Below are positions 23,455 through 33,620 of a stretch of DNA of 64,000 nucleotides, piece by piece. Source of the DNA: Rhyzopertha dominica (lineage: Eukaryota > Arthropoda > Insecta > Coleoptera > Bostrichidae); NCBI GenBank assembly GCA_025024175.1, contig QCXZ01000001.1, positions 7,750,001 through 7,814,000 of the forward strand, read 5' to 3'. The first letter of the stretch is position 1. The number at the start of each line of letters is the position of its first letter. Position numbers and translations under genes: made by a program. The notes beneath the pieces are model-generated. The model was given only the letters and a program-made list of their open reading frames with translations, had not been told where the DNA came from and ran no database searches.

Positions 23455-23600
23455 CCAAGGTAGTCTCTGGATGGCCGTTACTATAGCAACAAACGCCGGC
23501 AAGTGATAACATCCGTTGAACGCGGCTCGAGAATTTTCGTGACGTTTCTCGGGAATCGGTATTGATCGCACCGGCATTCCAGAGGTCCTCAAACAATCTC
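23455..23600 (+). promoter_or_regulatory. Orphan heat-shock promoter-like block
   Basis: The sequence ACAAACGCC, then GCAAGTGATAACATCCG and GAACGC (23490-23523) closely matches 40455-40500 in the upstream region of sHSP gene 3. Directly after it, 23530-23554 forms an array of heat shock pentamers in correct 5-base phase: GAA-tt-TTC-gt-GAc-gt-TTC-tc-Ggg. Further on, TTCCAGAGGTC (23577-23587) matches the word just upstream of the gene 2 TATA box at 30742-30752. No TATA box and no sHSP coding sequence follow. It is either a relic of a deleted sixth sHSP unit or a heat-responsive enhancer. Confidence 0.5.
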
Positions 23601-23639
23601 TACAACGTATTTTGTATACAAAATTAATGATCAGCATCC

Positions 23640-24385
23640 GAACTATTACCTAGTGCAACGTATTGCGCATTAGGGCGAGAGGGTCAAGGTGGGTAAACAG
23701 AATGTGTGTGAAAAATGTATTTGAAAACCCAAGGAACAATCTAGAATGATTTATTGGAAGAGTTTGTACAGACAAACTTATTATTTCTAAGATTCAAACG
23801 CAGTGAAAAGTACAGTTTATTTATTGTCTAAAAACATTTTGCAAAGTTGCAACTTTAGCGAGTATTTCCCTAATGGCATTTTCTAAAACTACCATTGACA
23901 AAGGTTCACTTGCAAATTGTTCTTTATGTTCGTTTTTCACTTCTCTTAACCTATATACTTATATTATTTATTACTACTTTAACTCAATCGCTACATATTA
24001 TACAAATTTTCTATACTGCTTTATAAACAAGAATACGTTATATTTGATTGTCATATAATTAATTCTTTTGTTTTTTTATAATTTGTTACATGTATTTTTA
24101 TATGAATTAATCTTTTTCTTCATGTGTTGGTGTAATTAATTTTGTCGTATTACTACCAACTAATAACATTTTAATAGGGGTAATGAGAATAATGATGAGT
24201 TGGGTGATATTTGGAAGGATATTTTGTAATTTTCTTTTATCAAGTAGTTTCTTTCTCATCGGTCGGTTTAAATTGAATCAGGTTAATTGAATTCATGTCA
24301 TACGATTTTTTGCGGTTGTCTTCTTTGACAAAGATAGTTTATAGTTACTACATGTGGTGGTAATACTTATTCTCCATGTTTATTT
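23640..24385. other. No gene seen
   Basis: AT-rich spacer. Confidence 0.4.
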
Positions 24386-26066
24386 AAAATCGCAGACAAT
24401 TATCTCAAATAAAAATTGAAGTATTTAAAGGACACTTGGTATTTTTATGGATCCAACATTTCACTTCCCAACAATAAAGTCTGTAAAATTTCAAAGTGCA
24501 TGTACTACGGCGACCAGTGTCTTAATACACCAGATAATATTCTAAATGCTTTTGCTGATTTCTTTAGCAAATCTTACGGTCACACATCCTGCTATTATCT
24601 TATTAGAATTCAATTTAGCTGCGCTAAAGCGAATTAGATCGAAGATGACAACAGAGCCCGATGGCATTCCTGCATTTTTGTTAAAAGATTGTGCACATAT
24701 AATTGCCCGTCCTTTGATAGTATTATTCAATCTATGCCTAAGGACGCGTATAATTCCCGACATTTGGAAACATTCTAAGGTATGTCCGCTCCACAAAAAG
24801 GATGATTTACGGGACATTACTAATTACAAACCAATTTGTATTATATGCAACTTTAGCATTAGTATTTGAGATACTCTTACATAACTATTTATATCATAAT
24901 TTATCTATAAGTATATTAGTGTACACCAGCATGGCTTCATCAAGGCACGCTCCACTACCACCAATTTGGTTTGTTTTTCACAGTTTGTCGCTGAAGCTTT
25001 GGATGGTCATTTGCAGGCCGATGTGATTTATACGGACATCTCCAAAGCGGTCGATAAGCTGGATCACAATATTTTGTTAAACAAACTTAATCGCTTCGGC
25101 ATATCTGATGCTTTGACTGATTTGTTCAAATCTTGCCTCCACAATAGAGTTCAATACGTGGCATATAATGGATTCAAGTCCAGTGCATACAATGCTACAT
25201 CTGGAGTGCCGCGAGGTTCTGTTTTAGGTCCTTTGTTTTTTATACTGTTTATTAATGATATAACCGACGTTATAGACGTCAACATTTTACTTTATGCGGA
25301 TGTTCTATCGTTCTATCTGCACCTATAATATATGACTACGGTCTTGAGGGTGTTTTTCTGTCTAGACCCGATACATTTAACGATCTTGGCGTAACTTTCG
25401 ATAGCTAGTTATCTTTTATTCCGCACATTCATAAAATATGTCTTAATGCCAGTAAAACAACAGCTTTATTTCACGTTATAGTCGTGGTTTCTATAATAAC
25501 ACATTAAAATTGTTTTTTTACTCATTTATTAGATCTAGATTATAGTACGCAGCGGTTATATGGACCCCGTATTATATGCGACATACAAATTATATTGAAA
25601 ATGTTCAACAAAAATTTCTAGAACTACTAACTTTTAAACTCGACATCTTTCCCTCCCGAGGTGTCACAGCGATCTGCTTGAGAAACATGATATTTGGAGT
25701 CTTCAGACTAGAAGAGACCTTCACGCTTTGGCGTTTCTATTCAAAATTGTAAACATACTTGATAGTGCCGAAATTTTGGTTTCTTTAAATTTTGTTGAAC
25801 CTAGAGTGTCTGCCAAAACTTCTCACACACACTGCCAACTGCCAGAACGAATATAAAAAAGCGTTCACCACTATATAACATTTGTGTTCTATATAATTCC
25901 CGGTGTATAAATTTTGATCCTTTTGGTAGCAGCATCACTGTTTTAAAAGATATTTTTGTATGATTAAGTTTTGTCTGTACGTTTTGATTAACTTTTACCC
26001 TCCTGTTAGTTGGGTGCAAACCTGTACAACAGTGTAATTAAATAAATAGATAAATAAATAAATAAA
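24386..26066 (+). mobile_element. Jockey-like non-LTR retrotransposon, 5'-truncated and broken
   Basis: Plus-strand pieces in three frames give an ordered reverse transcriptase: ANAFADFFSKSY-type linker, then PDGIPAFLLKDC (24650-24690), IIPDIWKHSKVCPLHKKDD, ADVIYTDISKAVDKLDHN (25018-25070, with the first catalytic Asp), SGVPRGSVLGPLFFILFIND (about 25200-25258), LLYAD followed by V in place of the second Asp, then FNDLGVTFDS and RSRL-type thumb words, and a C-terminal region to about 26000. The 3' end is a (TAAA)n-like tail at 26040-26066. Frameshifts and the altered catalytic box show it is inactive. The tail ends about 260 bp before the HSE of sHSP gene 1. Confidence 0.8.
26041..26066 (+). 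repeat. A-rich simple repeat tail of the LINE
   Basis: AAATAAATAGATAAATAAAT-type simple tail, as is usual at the 3' end of target-primed retrotransposons. Confidence 0.7.
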
Positions 26067-26326
26067 ATCAACATCACGACAGTGCCTATATACCAGTTTG
26101 TTGTAGTAACTATAATCGAAATGTCAGATGAATCTTTTTTTGTCAATGTTTTATAGTGACAGCGATCTTTCCGAATATTTTCTGATTTATTAAATTAATT
26201 TTTCATAAAACAGGTTTGAATAGATATTGCTGAGCTGATTATAAACGTATAATTTGGAGCATCCTGAACAATAAACATGGAATTTACTAGCAAATTTACG
26301 TCCCCACCGTTTGGGAGGCGCTGCAT

Positions 26327-26397
26327 CGAACACTCTAGCTCATTCCAGAGCTCCATCTGTCCGATATAAAAGGCGGCGCGCACATTGCCTCCTCAGT
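26327..26397 (+). promoter_or_regulatory. Heat shock promoter of sHSP gene 1 (HSE, TATA, initiator)
   Basis: Pentamers in phase: GAA-ca-cTC-ta-Gct-ca-TTC-ca-GAg at 26328-26350, an imperfect five-unit HSE. The TATA box TATAAAA lies at 26365-26371 and a TCAGT initiator at 26393-26397, correctly about 28-30 nt downstream. The leader to the ATG at 26467 is then about 72 nt. This is the layout of insect heat shock genes bound by HSF trimers. Confidence 0.7.
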
Positions 26398-26466
26398 GAA
26401 TTATCAACAGAGTGCGCAGCAAGAGCGAATTCAAAGCGATCCAAAGCGTTCATTCAACCAGCGAAC

Positions 26467-27018
26467 ATGAGTCTGATTCCACTAGTTTTCTCCGACCCCT
26501 TGGACTTCTGGCGTCCATCAAGAATCCTGGACCAGCAGTTCGGCCTGGGGCTAGACCCGGAGGACCTCTTCGCACCGGTGACGGCGCCGGATCTACGCAC
26601 ATTGGCGAGGAGATGCCCGTATTTCCGACCCTGGCTGTCCGCTGCCTCCAAATCAGACGCAGGATCCACGGTCACCTTCGACAAAGATAAATTCCAGGTG
26701 AACTTGGACGTGCAGCAGTTTGCACCTGAAGAAATCAGCGTCAAGGTGGGCGACGAGGGCTTGACCATCGAAGGAAAGCACGAGGAGAAGCAAGACGAGC
26801 ACGGGTTTGTGTCGCGTCACTTCGTCAGGAGGTACAGGCTTCCCAAGGGGATCGAGTTGGAGAAGATCGAATCCCAGCTGTCTTCTGATGGGGTGCTGAC
26901 TATCACCGCACCACGCACGGACGCCAAGGCCATCGAGCAGAAGAGTATTCCTATTCAGAAGACTGGAAAGCCGGTGAAGGCTGTGGAGAACAAGGGAGAG
27001 AAGGAGAAGAAAAAGTAA
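26467..27018 (+). CDS. l(2)efl-like: Small heat shock protein 1 (alpha-crystallin family)
   Basis: 183 residues, single exon. ATP-independent holdase chaperone that binds unfolding proteins in the cytosol or nucleus, as oligomers. N-terminal arm 1-70 opens MSLIPLVFSD and contains YFRPW. The alpha-crystallin domain covers about 71-150, with FDKDKFQVNLDVQQF at its start, the RHFVRRYRLP strand at 117-126 (R121 corresponds to the structural Arg of alpha-crystallin) and SSDGVLTITAP at 139-149. The I-P-I anchor is at 161-163 and the tail is Lys-rich. The start at 26467 is chosen because the in-frame extension to 26311 contains the TATA box and initiator. This is the first of five tandem same-strand paralogues, 3.8 kb from the next. 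The l(2)efl group is assigned by family resemblance; exact orthology is not settled. Confidence 0.95.
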   Translation: MSLIPLVFSDPLDFWRPSRILDQQFGLGLDPEDLFAPVTAPDLRTLARRCPYFRPWLSAASKSDAGSTVTFDKDKFQVNLDVQQFAPEEISVKVGDEGLTIEGKHEEKQDEHGFVSRHFVRRYRLPKGIELEKIESQLSSDGVLTITAPRTDAKAIEQKSIPIQKTGKPVKAVENKGEKEKKK

Positions 27019-27171
27019 AATGATCTGTGTAAAGGTTGATTGTTGGTTATATGGATCAAATATTCTATTAATATTACTTGTCATTTGAGACTGCTTAGTT
27101 TGCTAGTCTTTAGGATATTACGTTAGGTTTCCCGTGTTACCTTTTTTAAGACTGTTTTCTAAATATATTCA

Positions 27172-27177
27172 AATAAA
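27172..27177 (+). terminator. Poly(A) signal of sHSP gene 1
   Basis: AATAAA 154 nt after the stop codon, the first such signal downstream. Confidence 0.65.
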
Positions 27178-27189
27178 GTAGAAATGGTT

Positions 27190-27846
27190 TTTATTTGTGA
27201 TAATTAAACCCTCGGTGTTCTAATCTAATACAGTGACATCAGATAAAAGCAAGGTGGTCCACTTTGTTCAACTTTTTGTTAACTATCGGTATTAATATCA
27301 AGAATTAGTCCCAACATTTGCAAGGTCTACGTTATATTCGAGTGTAAAGTGTAAACATGCCGTTTCACCTACTTTATATAAAATAATTTAAAGAAAATAG
27401 TATCGTTTAACTTAAAATTTTAAACTAGCCCTATGATTTTGCAGTAAAGATGAAAATGTTGCTTGCTTAAACTCGCAAGATAAGAACTTATATAACGACC
27501 TTCTGCAACAAACAATTTATGTATTCCTAGTTTCCTAAGGTTATATGGCCTCAGTAAAAGATTTTAACTCCAATAATGAGAGATTACTTACCACTTGAGG
27601 TCCCTTTAGCAGATTCCGAAACAGAGCTCATAAATCACTTCCAAAGACGGTGAACAGGCAACGCTTTAGAACCGGACCTCCACATTAAAATGTTCCCACA
27701 TGGAGAATAATTTTATAATTATTCTAAATCGCTGTCACAAATGCTTTCGAAAAATTCACTGTCACTATACAAAACAAAATTTAAATCAAAGATCAAACTT
27801 GGAGACAGATACAAGTTTTCAATGTCGATAATATGTTTTTCACAGT
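27190..27846. other. No gene seen
   Basis: AT-rich spacer downstream of gene 1. Confidence 0.4.
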
Positions 27847-28120
27847 TTACCCACTTTTCAGCATAATCTTGTCAATTTCGTTCCTAATAACGTCCACTAT
27901 ACTAGCACTTAAATTAGGAGAGTTATTATACACTCTAATTCCTCTAATAATAATTCTAATATCACTCCAAATTAGTTCAATTGGATTGAGAATACAATAG
28001 TAAGGAGGCAGTCTCGACACGGTATGTCCTTTCTTCGTGATTTCATCAATCTTGTATTGATCAGGAATATTAAGGTTTTTAATTTTACTCAACAAGTGTT
28101 TTTGGTGGCCTTGTTAGGTA
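27847..28120 (-). mobile_element. Tc1/mariner-superfamily transposase, C-terminal fragment
   Basis: An 82-codon minus-strand frame includes YKIDEITKKGHTVSRLPPYY followed by C-x-LNPIELIWSDI, then a segment of about 40 residues ending in DKIMLKSG. The R-L-P-P-Y-H-x-x-L-N-P-I-E-L-I-W box carries the last catalytic Glu of DDE transposases. The family seems the same as that of the fragment at 49.4-50.25 kb. The N-terminal two thirds are absent. Confidence 0.7.
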
Positions 28121-28312
28121 CTTCGATATTATTTCTCGTCATATAATCGATAATGTCCTATATTCTAGTAGCTTGACACGGTTTATTATTCAATTACTAT
28201 TACTACATTGCTTTATCTGAGTCACGTATTCAGATCCCAATTCTTTCATACGTGTTGATTCCATGATGACCATTATTTTGTCAAGCGTTTTGTAATTAAA
28301 ACCAAATTCCTA

Positions 28313-28690
28313 ATTAATAGATTAGTTAATTTTACATTACCAAAAGCTAACCTTGAAAAAGAACTCAAATACATCAAGAATATTGCAGTTCATAATGGGT
28401 ACTCTAATGAAGCAGTAGAAAATTTACTTAGGAAGATACAGCATTAAATACAGATTCTAGATGCAACAACCTTTGTCTTTACCAACCATTGTAAAAGATA
28501 AATTTATCAAAATTGCCTTTGAATTTGAGTTTACCAAAGGATTAGAACGTACCCTAAAACCTTTTCGTTTAAAACTGGCTTTTACTGCCAATAATACTAT
28601 TAAATATCTTTTAGAAAATCCGAAGAATAAAGTAGATGAAAAACAAAGTAGGATAGGGAACACTCCCAGAATGATAACTACTTAAAAGGC
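28313..28690 (+). mobile_element. Penelope-like element scrap (RT thumb to linker)
   Basis: The plus strand reads INRLVNFTLPKANLEKELKY, then IKNIAVHNGYSNEAVENLLR, a stop, and in another frame DKFIKIAFEFEFTKGLERTL followed by FTANNTIKYLLENPKNK. This succession (I-A-x-x-N-G-Y motif, then the hydrophobic linker and L-L-x-N-P-K-D-K) matches Penelope-like reverse transcriptases between the RT thumb and the GIY-YIG endonuclease. One frameshift; the endonuclease is not recognisable. Confidence 0.6.
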
Positions 28691-29739
28691 GCTTAAAACG
28701 GCTCGAACCACAGTGTTTCCAGATTTTGTGGTCCCACCAATTTTGGCCTTACAGATATTACATCTATTGTCATTAGACAGTACAACCAAACTTGTGATTA
28801 TAATGGTTGGAACGAACGATAAGCAGCAATATATCATTCAATAACACCAGGTCGGTTCAGGAATAACAAAGCAACGTAAATTTATTATAAAGCCCATATT
28901 TACAGAAGCGAACATAGTATTCCATGCTTTTAACTATATATCTGTACCCAGCAACATGCAAAAATATTTTATAATTGCCATACAACAAAGCTTATTTTCT
29001 TTATTGTTGTTTTATTATGCATGGTTTCCTGATGCCTGTTTTATTTTATACGGTTTTCTTTTACGGCTATTCAGCTTCAGAACATTAAATCACTATATAG
29101 TTTAGTGTTAAGAACGTTTTCACAGCAAAATTATAAAACAGGGCTAAGAATCGTTTTATACTCATTTTTAAAACGCTTACAAAGCTTTTTTACAACAATT
29201 TCTCCAGTGGGGGCACATTACCTTATAACAATATTCAAATTGTTTTACTCAACACTGAATTATCATTTTGTGAGCATCTACAAAACTACTATATTAAGTC
29301 TTGATTTAACCATGTAAAAACAGTGTTATAGTATAGCCATTTCTTGTATGATAACGGTGCTTTATGAAACAGAAGCCACGTTATTGTCCCAACTTTAATC
29401 ACACATATGGCCGCCATTGTGTATAGTCAACTAAAAATTATTTTTTTTTACAAAATACAACTTACAAAAGATACGTTTATAATGGAATATTATTATAAAA
29501 TGAGGTTTATAAGTAGTCCAGATATGTTCGTTTATTACGTTTTTAAGTTTTATTTTAAATTGATGAAATGCTTCTTATTTTTGAGGGGTTTAAAATTTTT
29601 TTTAATGGTATCTGGTACTATGTAAGTCTCAGTCTGCAGACGTTTTATTTTACAATATTTTATTTTATAATACTGAAAGATCTCTTTGAAGTTGCTGAAT
29701 GCAATAGAATTGTTACTTAATAGTAATGCCGTAATATTT
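28691..29739. other. No gene seen; AT-rich intergenic
   Basis: Two short plus-strand frames (29105-29317, 29407-29625) are hydrophobic and AT-driven, without family character. Confidence 0.4.
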
Positions 29740-29960
29740 ATAAAATTGTTTTATAATAAATTGGTGTAAAACTTGCTATAATACTTACTAAAGCCATTAT
29801 AAAATACTGAATAGAACTGAAATGTTTTATAAAGTTGCGTCTAATTTGTGTCTTTAAACATTCTATAAACGCTGTGACAGTGTTTACAGGAGTGTCATTG
29901 TTTAATATAAATTGTGTTATTAACGTTTGCCCGACTACTATAAAAGTGTAAATTGCTACC
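29740..29960 (+). repeat. Dispersed repeat, inverted copy at 52.93-53.13 kb
   Basis: Blocks TACTAAAGCC, GAAATGTTTTATAAAG, AAACGCTGTGACAGTGTTTACA, GAGTGTCATTGTTT and ACTATAAAAGTGTAAATTGC occur in the same order in the reverse complement of 52930-53100 (there AAACGTTGTGACAATGTTTACA). It is an interspersed repeat of about 200 bases with no coding content. Confidence 0.6.
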
Positions 29961-30720
29961 TAGTTGGGTAGAAACTATCAAGCTTTAAAACCAAAGCCCA
30001 GTATAAAACACATAGTTTGCGAATACCGGTATTATTCTGGTAATAGTTACAACGCTTACAATCAACAGAAAGTAATTTTTACAGCATTACAGCAAAAATT
30101 GAAGGGGTTGTATTTGACACTTAAAACTAAGAGTATTTATTTTAAACGCAATATTTAACAATAAACGTTTTGTGTCAATAAGTTATTTATATCGATCTAA
30201 ACGTTCCATTGCTGTTATGTTTCCTACGTAACATTTACATAAATAGTCAGTACAGCAATGCAGCGCACTATAGGGTTATAAATAGTGTTCAAGGTCGCTA
30301 TGCAGTAATCCAGACCTACAACAATTTATTCTAATTTTATGAGTAAACAGCTGTTTCGGATCAAAATAATAACACGGAATTCCAATACGGAAGTTTTATC
30401 TAGAATATTGTCATTTACTAGCTATTCTTTCGAAAATTATTAGGTTGATTAACTCACTCCATCAAGTAACGCAATAGAAACTGTGAAAGCATCAACATCA
30501 ATATTTGTTGTTGTTCAAACGCAGCAAATTGAAGAAAACTACGTTAATTGACGCATAATTTAAGAAACATAGGTAACACACCCCCAAATTCACACACGTA
30601 AGCGTTTTGATTACTTATCAGAGCGGAAATTTCCCAACCAAGCACACACATACCAACACCGTCCTTTCTAGAATGCCGGCGTGTTTTCAAATTGCCAACC
30701 GTTCTATTTTTACACGCACA
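29961..30720. other. No gene seen; upstream region of sHSP gene 2
   Basis: AT-rich sequence, turning GC-richer after about 30600. A further partial HSE-like word TTCTAGAATG is at about 30667. Confidence 0.45.
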
Positions 30721-30721
30721 A

Positions 30722-30796
30722 TTTCGACGCCTTCTAGGCGCTTCCAGAGGTCGCTCCCTCCGCTTATATAAACGACGGGCACGTCGCTATTTTCAT
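30722..30796 (+). promoter_or_regulatory. Heat shock promoter of sHSP gene 2
   Basis: Phase-correct pentamers TTC-ta-Ggc-gc-TTC-ca-GAg lie at 30732-30749. The TATA box TATATAA is at 30765-30771, and a probable start at TCAT near 30793-30796. The leader is about 40 nt. Confidence 0.65.
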
Positions 30797-30834
30797 ATTG
30801 TAGTGAAAACAGTGAACGCAAAACAACAAACAAA

Positions 30835-31401
30835 ATGTCTCTTCTGCCACTCATCCTGTCCGACCCACTGGACTACCCCCGTCCGAGCCAGATCTTCAAC
30901 CAGCGCTTCGGCTTGGATCTAGACCCCTCCGATTTCCTGGCTCCGATCACCAGAGATCTTTTGAGCATCAGGAGGAACCCCGTCGGCTACTACCGCCCGT
31001 GGCTTTCCGCAGCAGCAAGAGAAGACGTCGGTTCGACAGTCAGCACAGACAGCGACAAGTTCCAGATCAATCTAGACGTCCAGCAGTTTGCTCCGAACGA
31101 AATCACCGTGAAGGCGGCTGGCGAAAACACCATAGTCATAGAGGGGAAGCACGAAGAGAAACCAGACGAGCACGGGTTCATTTCCAGACATTTCGTGAGG
31201 AAATACATCCTGCCGAAGGGACACGACATCAACCAAGTGTCTTCCAGTCTTTCCTCTGATGGGGTGTTGACCGTGACTGCACCGAGGGCTGGCGCGAAGT
31301 CGGGAGAAGAAAGGTCTATTCCCATCCAGCAGACTGGACAACCTTCGAAGCCAGTGGAGAAGAAGCCTGAGGAGAAACAGATCGAAGTGCAGAAGGAATA
31401 A
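30835..31401 (+). CDS. l(2)efl-like: Small heat shock protein 2 (alpha-crystallin family)
   Basis: 188 residues, single exon, and the closest in layout to gene 1. Its N-terminus, MSLLPLILSDPLDYPRPSQI, parallels that of gene 1 residue for residue in the first 20 positions, and both have a Y-(Y/F)-R-P-W motif just before the domain. The alpha-crystallin domain is about 73-151, with DKFQINLDVQQFAPNEITVK, the strand RHFVRKYILP (R122) and SSDGVLTVTAP. The I-P-I anchor is at 162-164, followed by a charged tail rich in Pro, Glu and Lys. The role is that of an ATP-independent chaperone forming oligomers through the domain dimer interface and the I-P-I anchor. No odd residues in the domain. The start is supported by the TATA box 70 nt upstream and an ACAAAATG context. 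Confidence 0.95.
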   Translation: MSLLPLILSDPLDYPRPSQIFNQRFGLDLDPSDFLAPITRDLLSIRRNPVGYYRPWLSAAAREDVGSTVSTDSDKFQINLDVQQFAPNEITVKAAGENTIVIEGKHEEKPDEHGFISRHFVRKYILPKGHDINQVSSSLSSDGVLTVTAPRAGAKSGEERSIPIQQTGQPSKPVEKKPEEKQIEVQKE

Positions 31402-31514
31402 GTTGTTGGGAGGGAGATTTACTAATTCCGTTATTTAGAGCTTTCTTGCTATAACACCATGACATTTATTTAGATACTGGCTGTGCTTTTTTATGTAAAT
31501 ATTGTTATATTTTC

Positions 31515-31520
31515 AATAAA
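31515..31520 (+). terminator. Poly(A) signal of sHSP gene 2
   Basis: AATAAA 114 nt after the stop, followed by a T/G-rich stretch. Confidence 0.7.
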
Positions 31521-31539
31521 GTTGACTGAATATTTTAGT

Positions 31540-32390
31540 TTTGCTGTTTGATTTCTTATAAAGTGACCAGGTATACTACAAGGTTCAGTTTTATGTTCAG
31601 AAACGATAATTGACCGCTATAATACAGACTGCCTCCTACGAGTCTTGCAAGAAAGGCTCTTGTCTGTAAGGTAACTTAGCAGTTACTTAAAAAGAAAAAT
31701 ATAAGTGCTCTAATTCATCCAATATGCAACAAATAATACTGTCTTGCAAGAGAATAACCTTTCTATGCCTACTGAAAGACTATAGCTAAAGACTCAGGTA
31801 TCTTACAAAGGTGTGAGAAAAGATACTTTACAAATGATATAAAGATATTTAAACTATTCATTCTGCTTGAGGGAGTATATACATTTTTAGTTATGACCTC
31901 TGGTCTAAATCGTAAAACTGTTATTATATACAAGCACTAAATTGTTTTCCATCTTATAAAACTTTGGATGAACAACAGTATAAAATTTGTTTGAAATAAC
32001 TAAACNGTAAGTANTANAGATCTTCGATTACAATTTGATCATGTTTTATCCCACAACTGCTGAAAACAAGCAAACAAATCAACAAAATGAGACAAGTAAA
32101 AGACAATAACCTGTGTAAATGTAGTAAATAATGTACATAAAATTGTACTAACAAAACTGCCAATCTTTTCCTAATAAACTTTCGCTTAGCTCTGCAAGTT
32201 ATTGACATGTCTATCAGAAACACAACATGAGTAAAACAAATAAAACGATTACCGTTCACTTTTCAGCACTTTAAATTTATAATTTTTTACAACTAGCATT
32301 TTATGTTCACACTGGTTCTGTTCTATACATCTATTCATCTGTGTAGCGCCAACCGAAATGATAAAATGTTAATTTGCGTAGGTAGGTATA
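31540..32390. other. No gene seen
   Basis: AT-rich spacer containing three N bases near 32006-32017. A 101-codon minus-strand frame at 31954-32259 has no family character. Confidence 0.4.
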
Positions 32391-32815
32391 CAGGGTGTCC
32401 GGTACCGAGTGAGCCATACTTTAACGGTAGCTTCCTTGTCTCAAAATAAATTGGAATCATTTGCGTGGCCCGGTTATTTTCCCATGGCGCAGCCGACCAA
32501 TTAATCCACCATCAAGCATCAATGTTGGCAATCATTCATAACTACCCTCAAGTAAACTCTGCAATAAAGTTGAAAAAACTAAATTTAAACAAAAAAACAT
32601 TTTAATGTGTTTTCTATATTTTTTTTACTGAACTGGTGTAGTTTTAGTATTTTTACTATTTCATTTCCAATATTCAGCAAGCACTTGCTTAAAGCGATTT
32701 TGTAGGGTAGTTGTCCTTAAACTCAACTTTGTTTGCTATAAGGTAAGTTGGTTTATTTTGTCTTATTTTGACCGAAGGAAGCTACTGTTAACGTATGGTA
32801 TATTCGTTATATACA
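32391..32815. mobile_element. Short inverted-repeat element (MITE-like)
   Basis: The left end CAGGGTGTCCGGTACCG..., with CTTTAACGGTAGCTTCCTTGTC at 32423-32445, is the approximate complement of 32740-32800 (TTATTTTGACC, GAAGCTACTGTTAACGTAT). The interior is about 300 bases of AT-rich sequence. CAGGGTGTCC is a common Tc1/mariner-type terminus. The right-hand arm is shared with 22613-22690. Confidence 0.5.
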
Positions 32816-32859
32816 TATAATAATTTGCTTGGTTTCTTCACTGTGCAGGTTGTGCTGAG

Positions 32860-33620
32860 ATGGCCTGTTTATTAGTTCCACATCCAACGGATGGGAGGTA
32901 TTGTATCGCGAAAAAAATTTTCAAAATTTTTTATTTGCTCATTCGCTTTGGTCGAAAACGCAAAAAACAAAATTTGGGCAAAAAAATTTCTTGTCTGTGT
33001 GTCTGTGTGTCTGTGGTATTGTTTGTGGACACGATAACTTTCGAAAGACTTAATAATATATGAACTTAAAATCTGGCAAATGTATAAATCTCAACTACCC
33101 AAAGCGACCTATTGTTTGTGGGGTAAGTAGGGTATCGGAAAGGGGGCAAAATTGGAGGGTAACTACCCTTTTTGCAAATTTTTATTTTTTTATATTTTTT
33201 TCGTTTTAGTATATGATTAGCAGTATAACTGCGAGTATTATTAGTTCTTATAAATTTTCGGTACAGCAAACTGTTTAGAAGATATTAGCAAAAAAGCGTC
33301 ACTTAAAGGAAACGGTTTTTCTTAAATATCTCCTAATATATTTAATATATTCAAAAAATGAAAATGCCATCAGATAGGAAATAAAATTTCTCACAAACAG
33401 TGTCTTAGAAAATTTATCCAAAATTTTGACATTTTCGAAATATTTTCAAAAAACCTATTTTGGACCCTGCTCGTACGATTTTTTTTAATTTTGGTATTAT
33501 ATAGAAAATGACATTTCTGATCACAAAGTGCTCTTGTAATTTTTTGTTAAGTTAATAATATTCGAGTTAATTGGAAAAAACCGATTTTAAAAATGTATAT
33601 ATTTTTGCTTATATCACGAG
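32860..33620. repeat. Unclassified repeat-like block with GTGTGTCT tract
   Basis: Contains an imperfect TGTCTGTGTGTCTGTGTGTCTG tract (about 32993-33014), then ACGATAACTTTCGAAAGACTTAAT and a long run of AAAATTTT-type words. The look is that of an old interspersed repeat, but I found no edges and no second copy in this window. Confidence 0.3.

Noticed and set aside
26311..26466. In-frame N-terminal extension of sHSP gene 1
   Set aside because: It spans the HSE, TATA box and initiator, so it is not in the mRNA.
32993..33014. GTGTGTCT tract as a regulatory repeat
   Set aside because: Ordinary imperfect microsatellite inside a repeat-like block.
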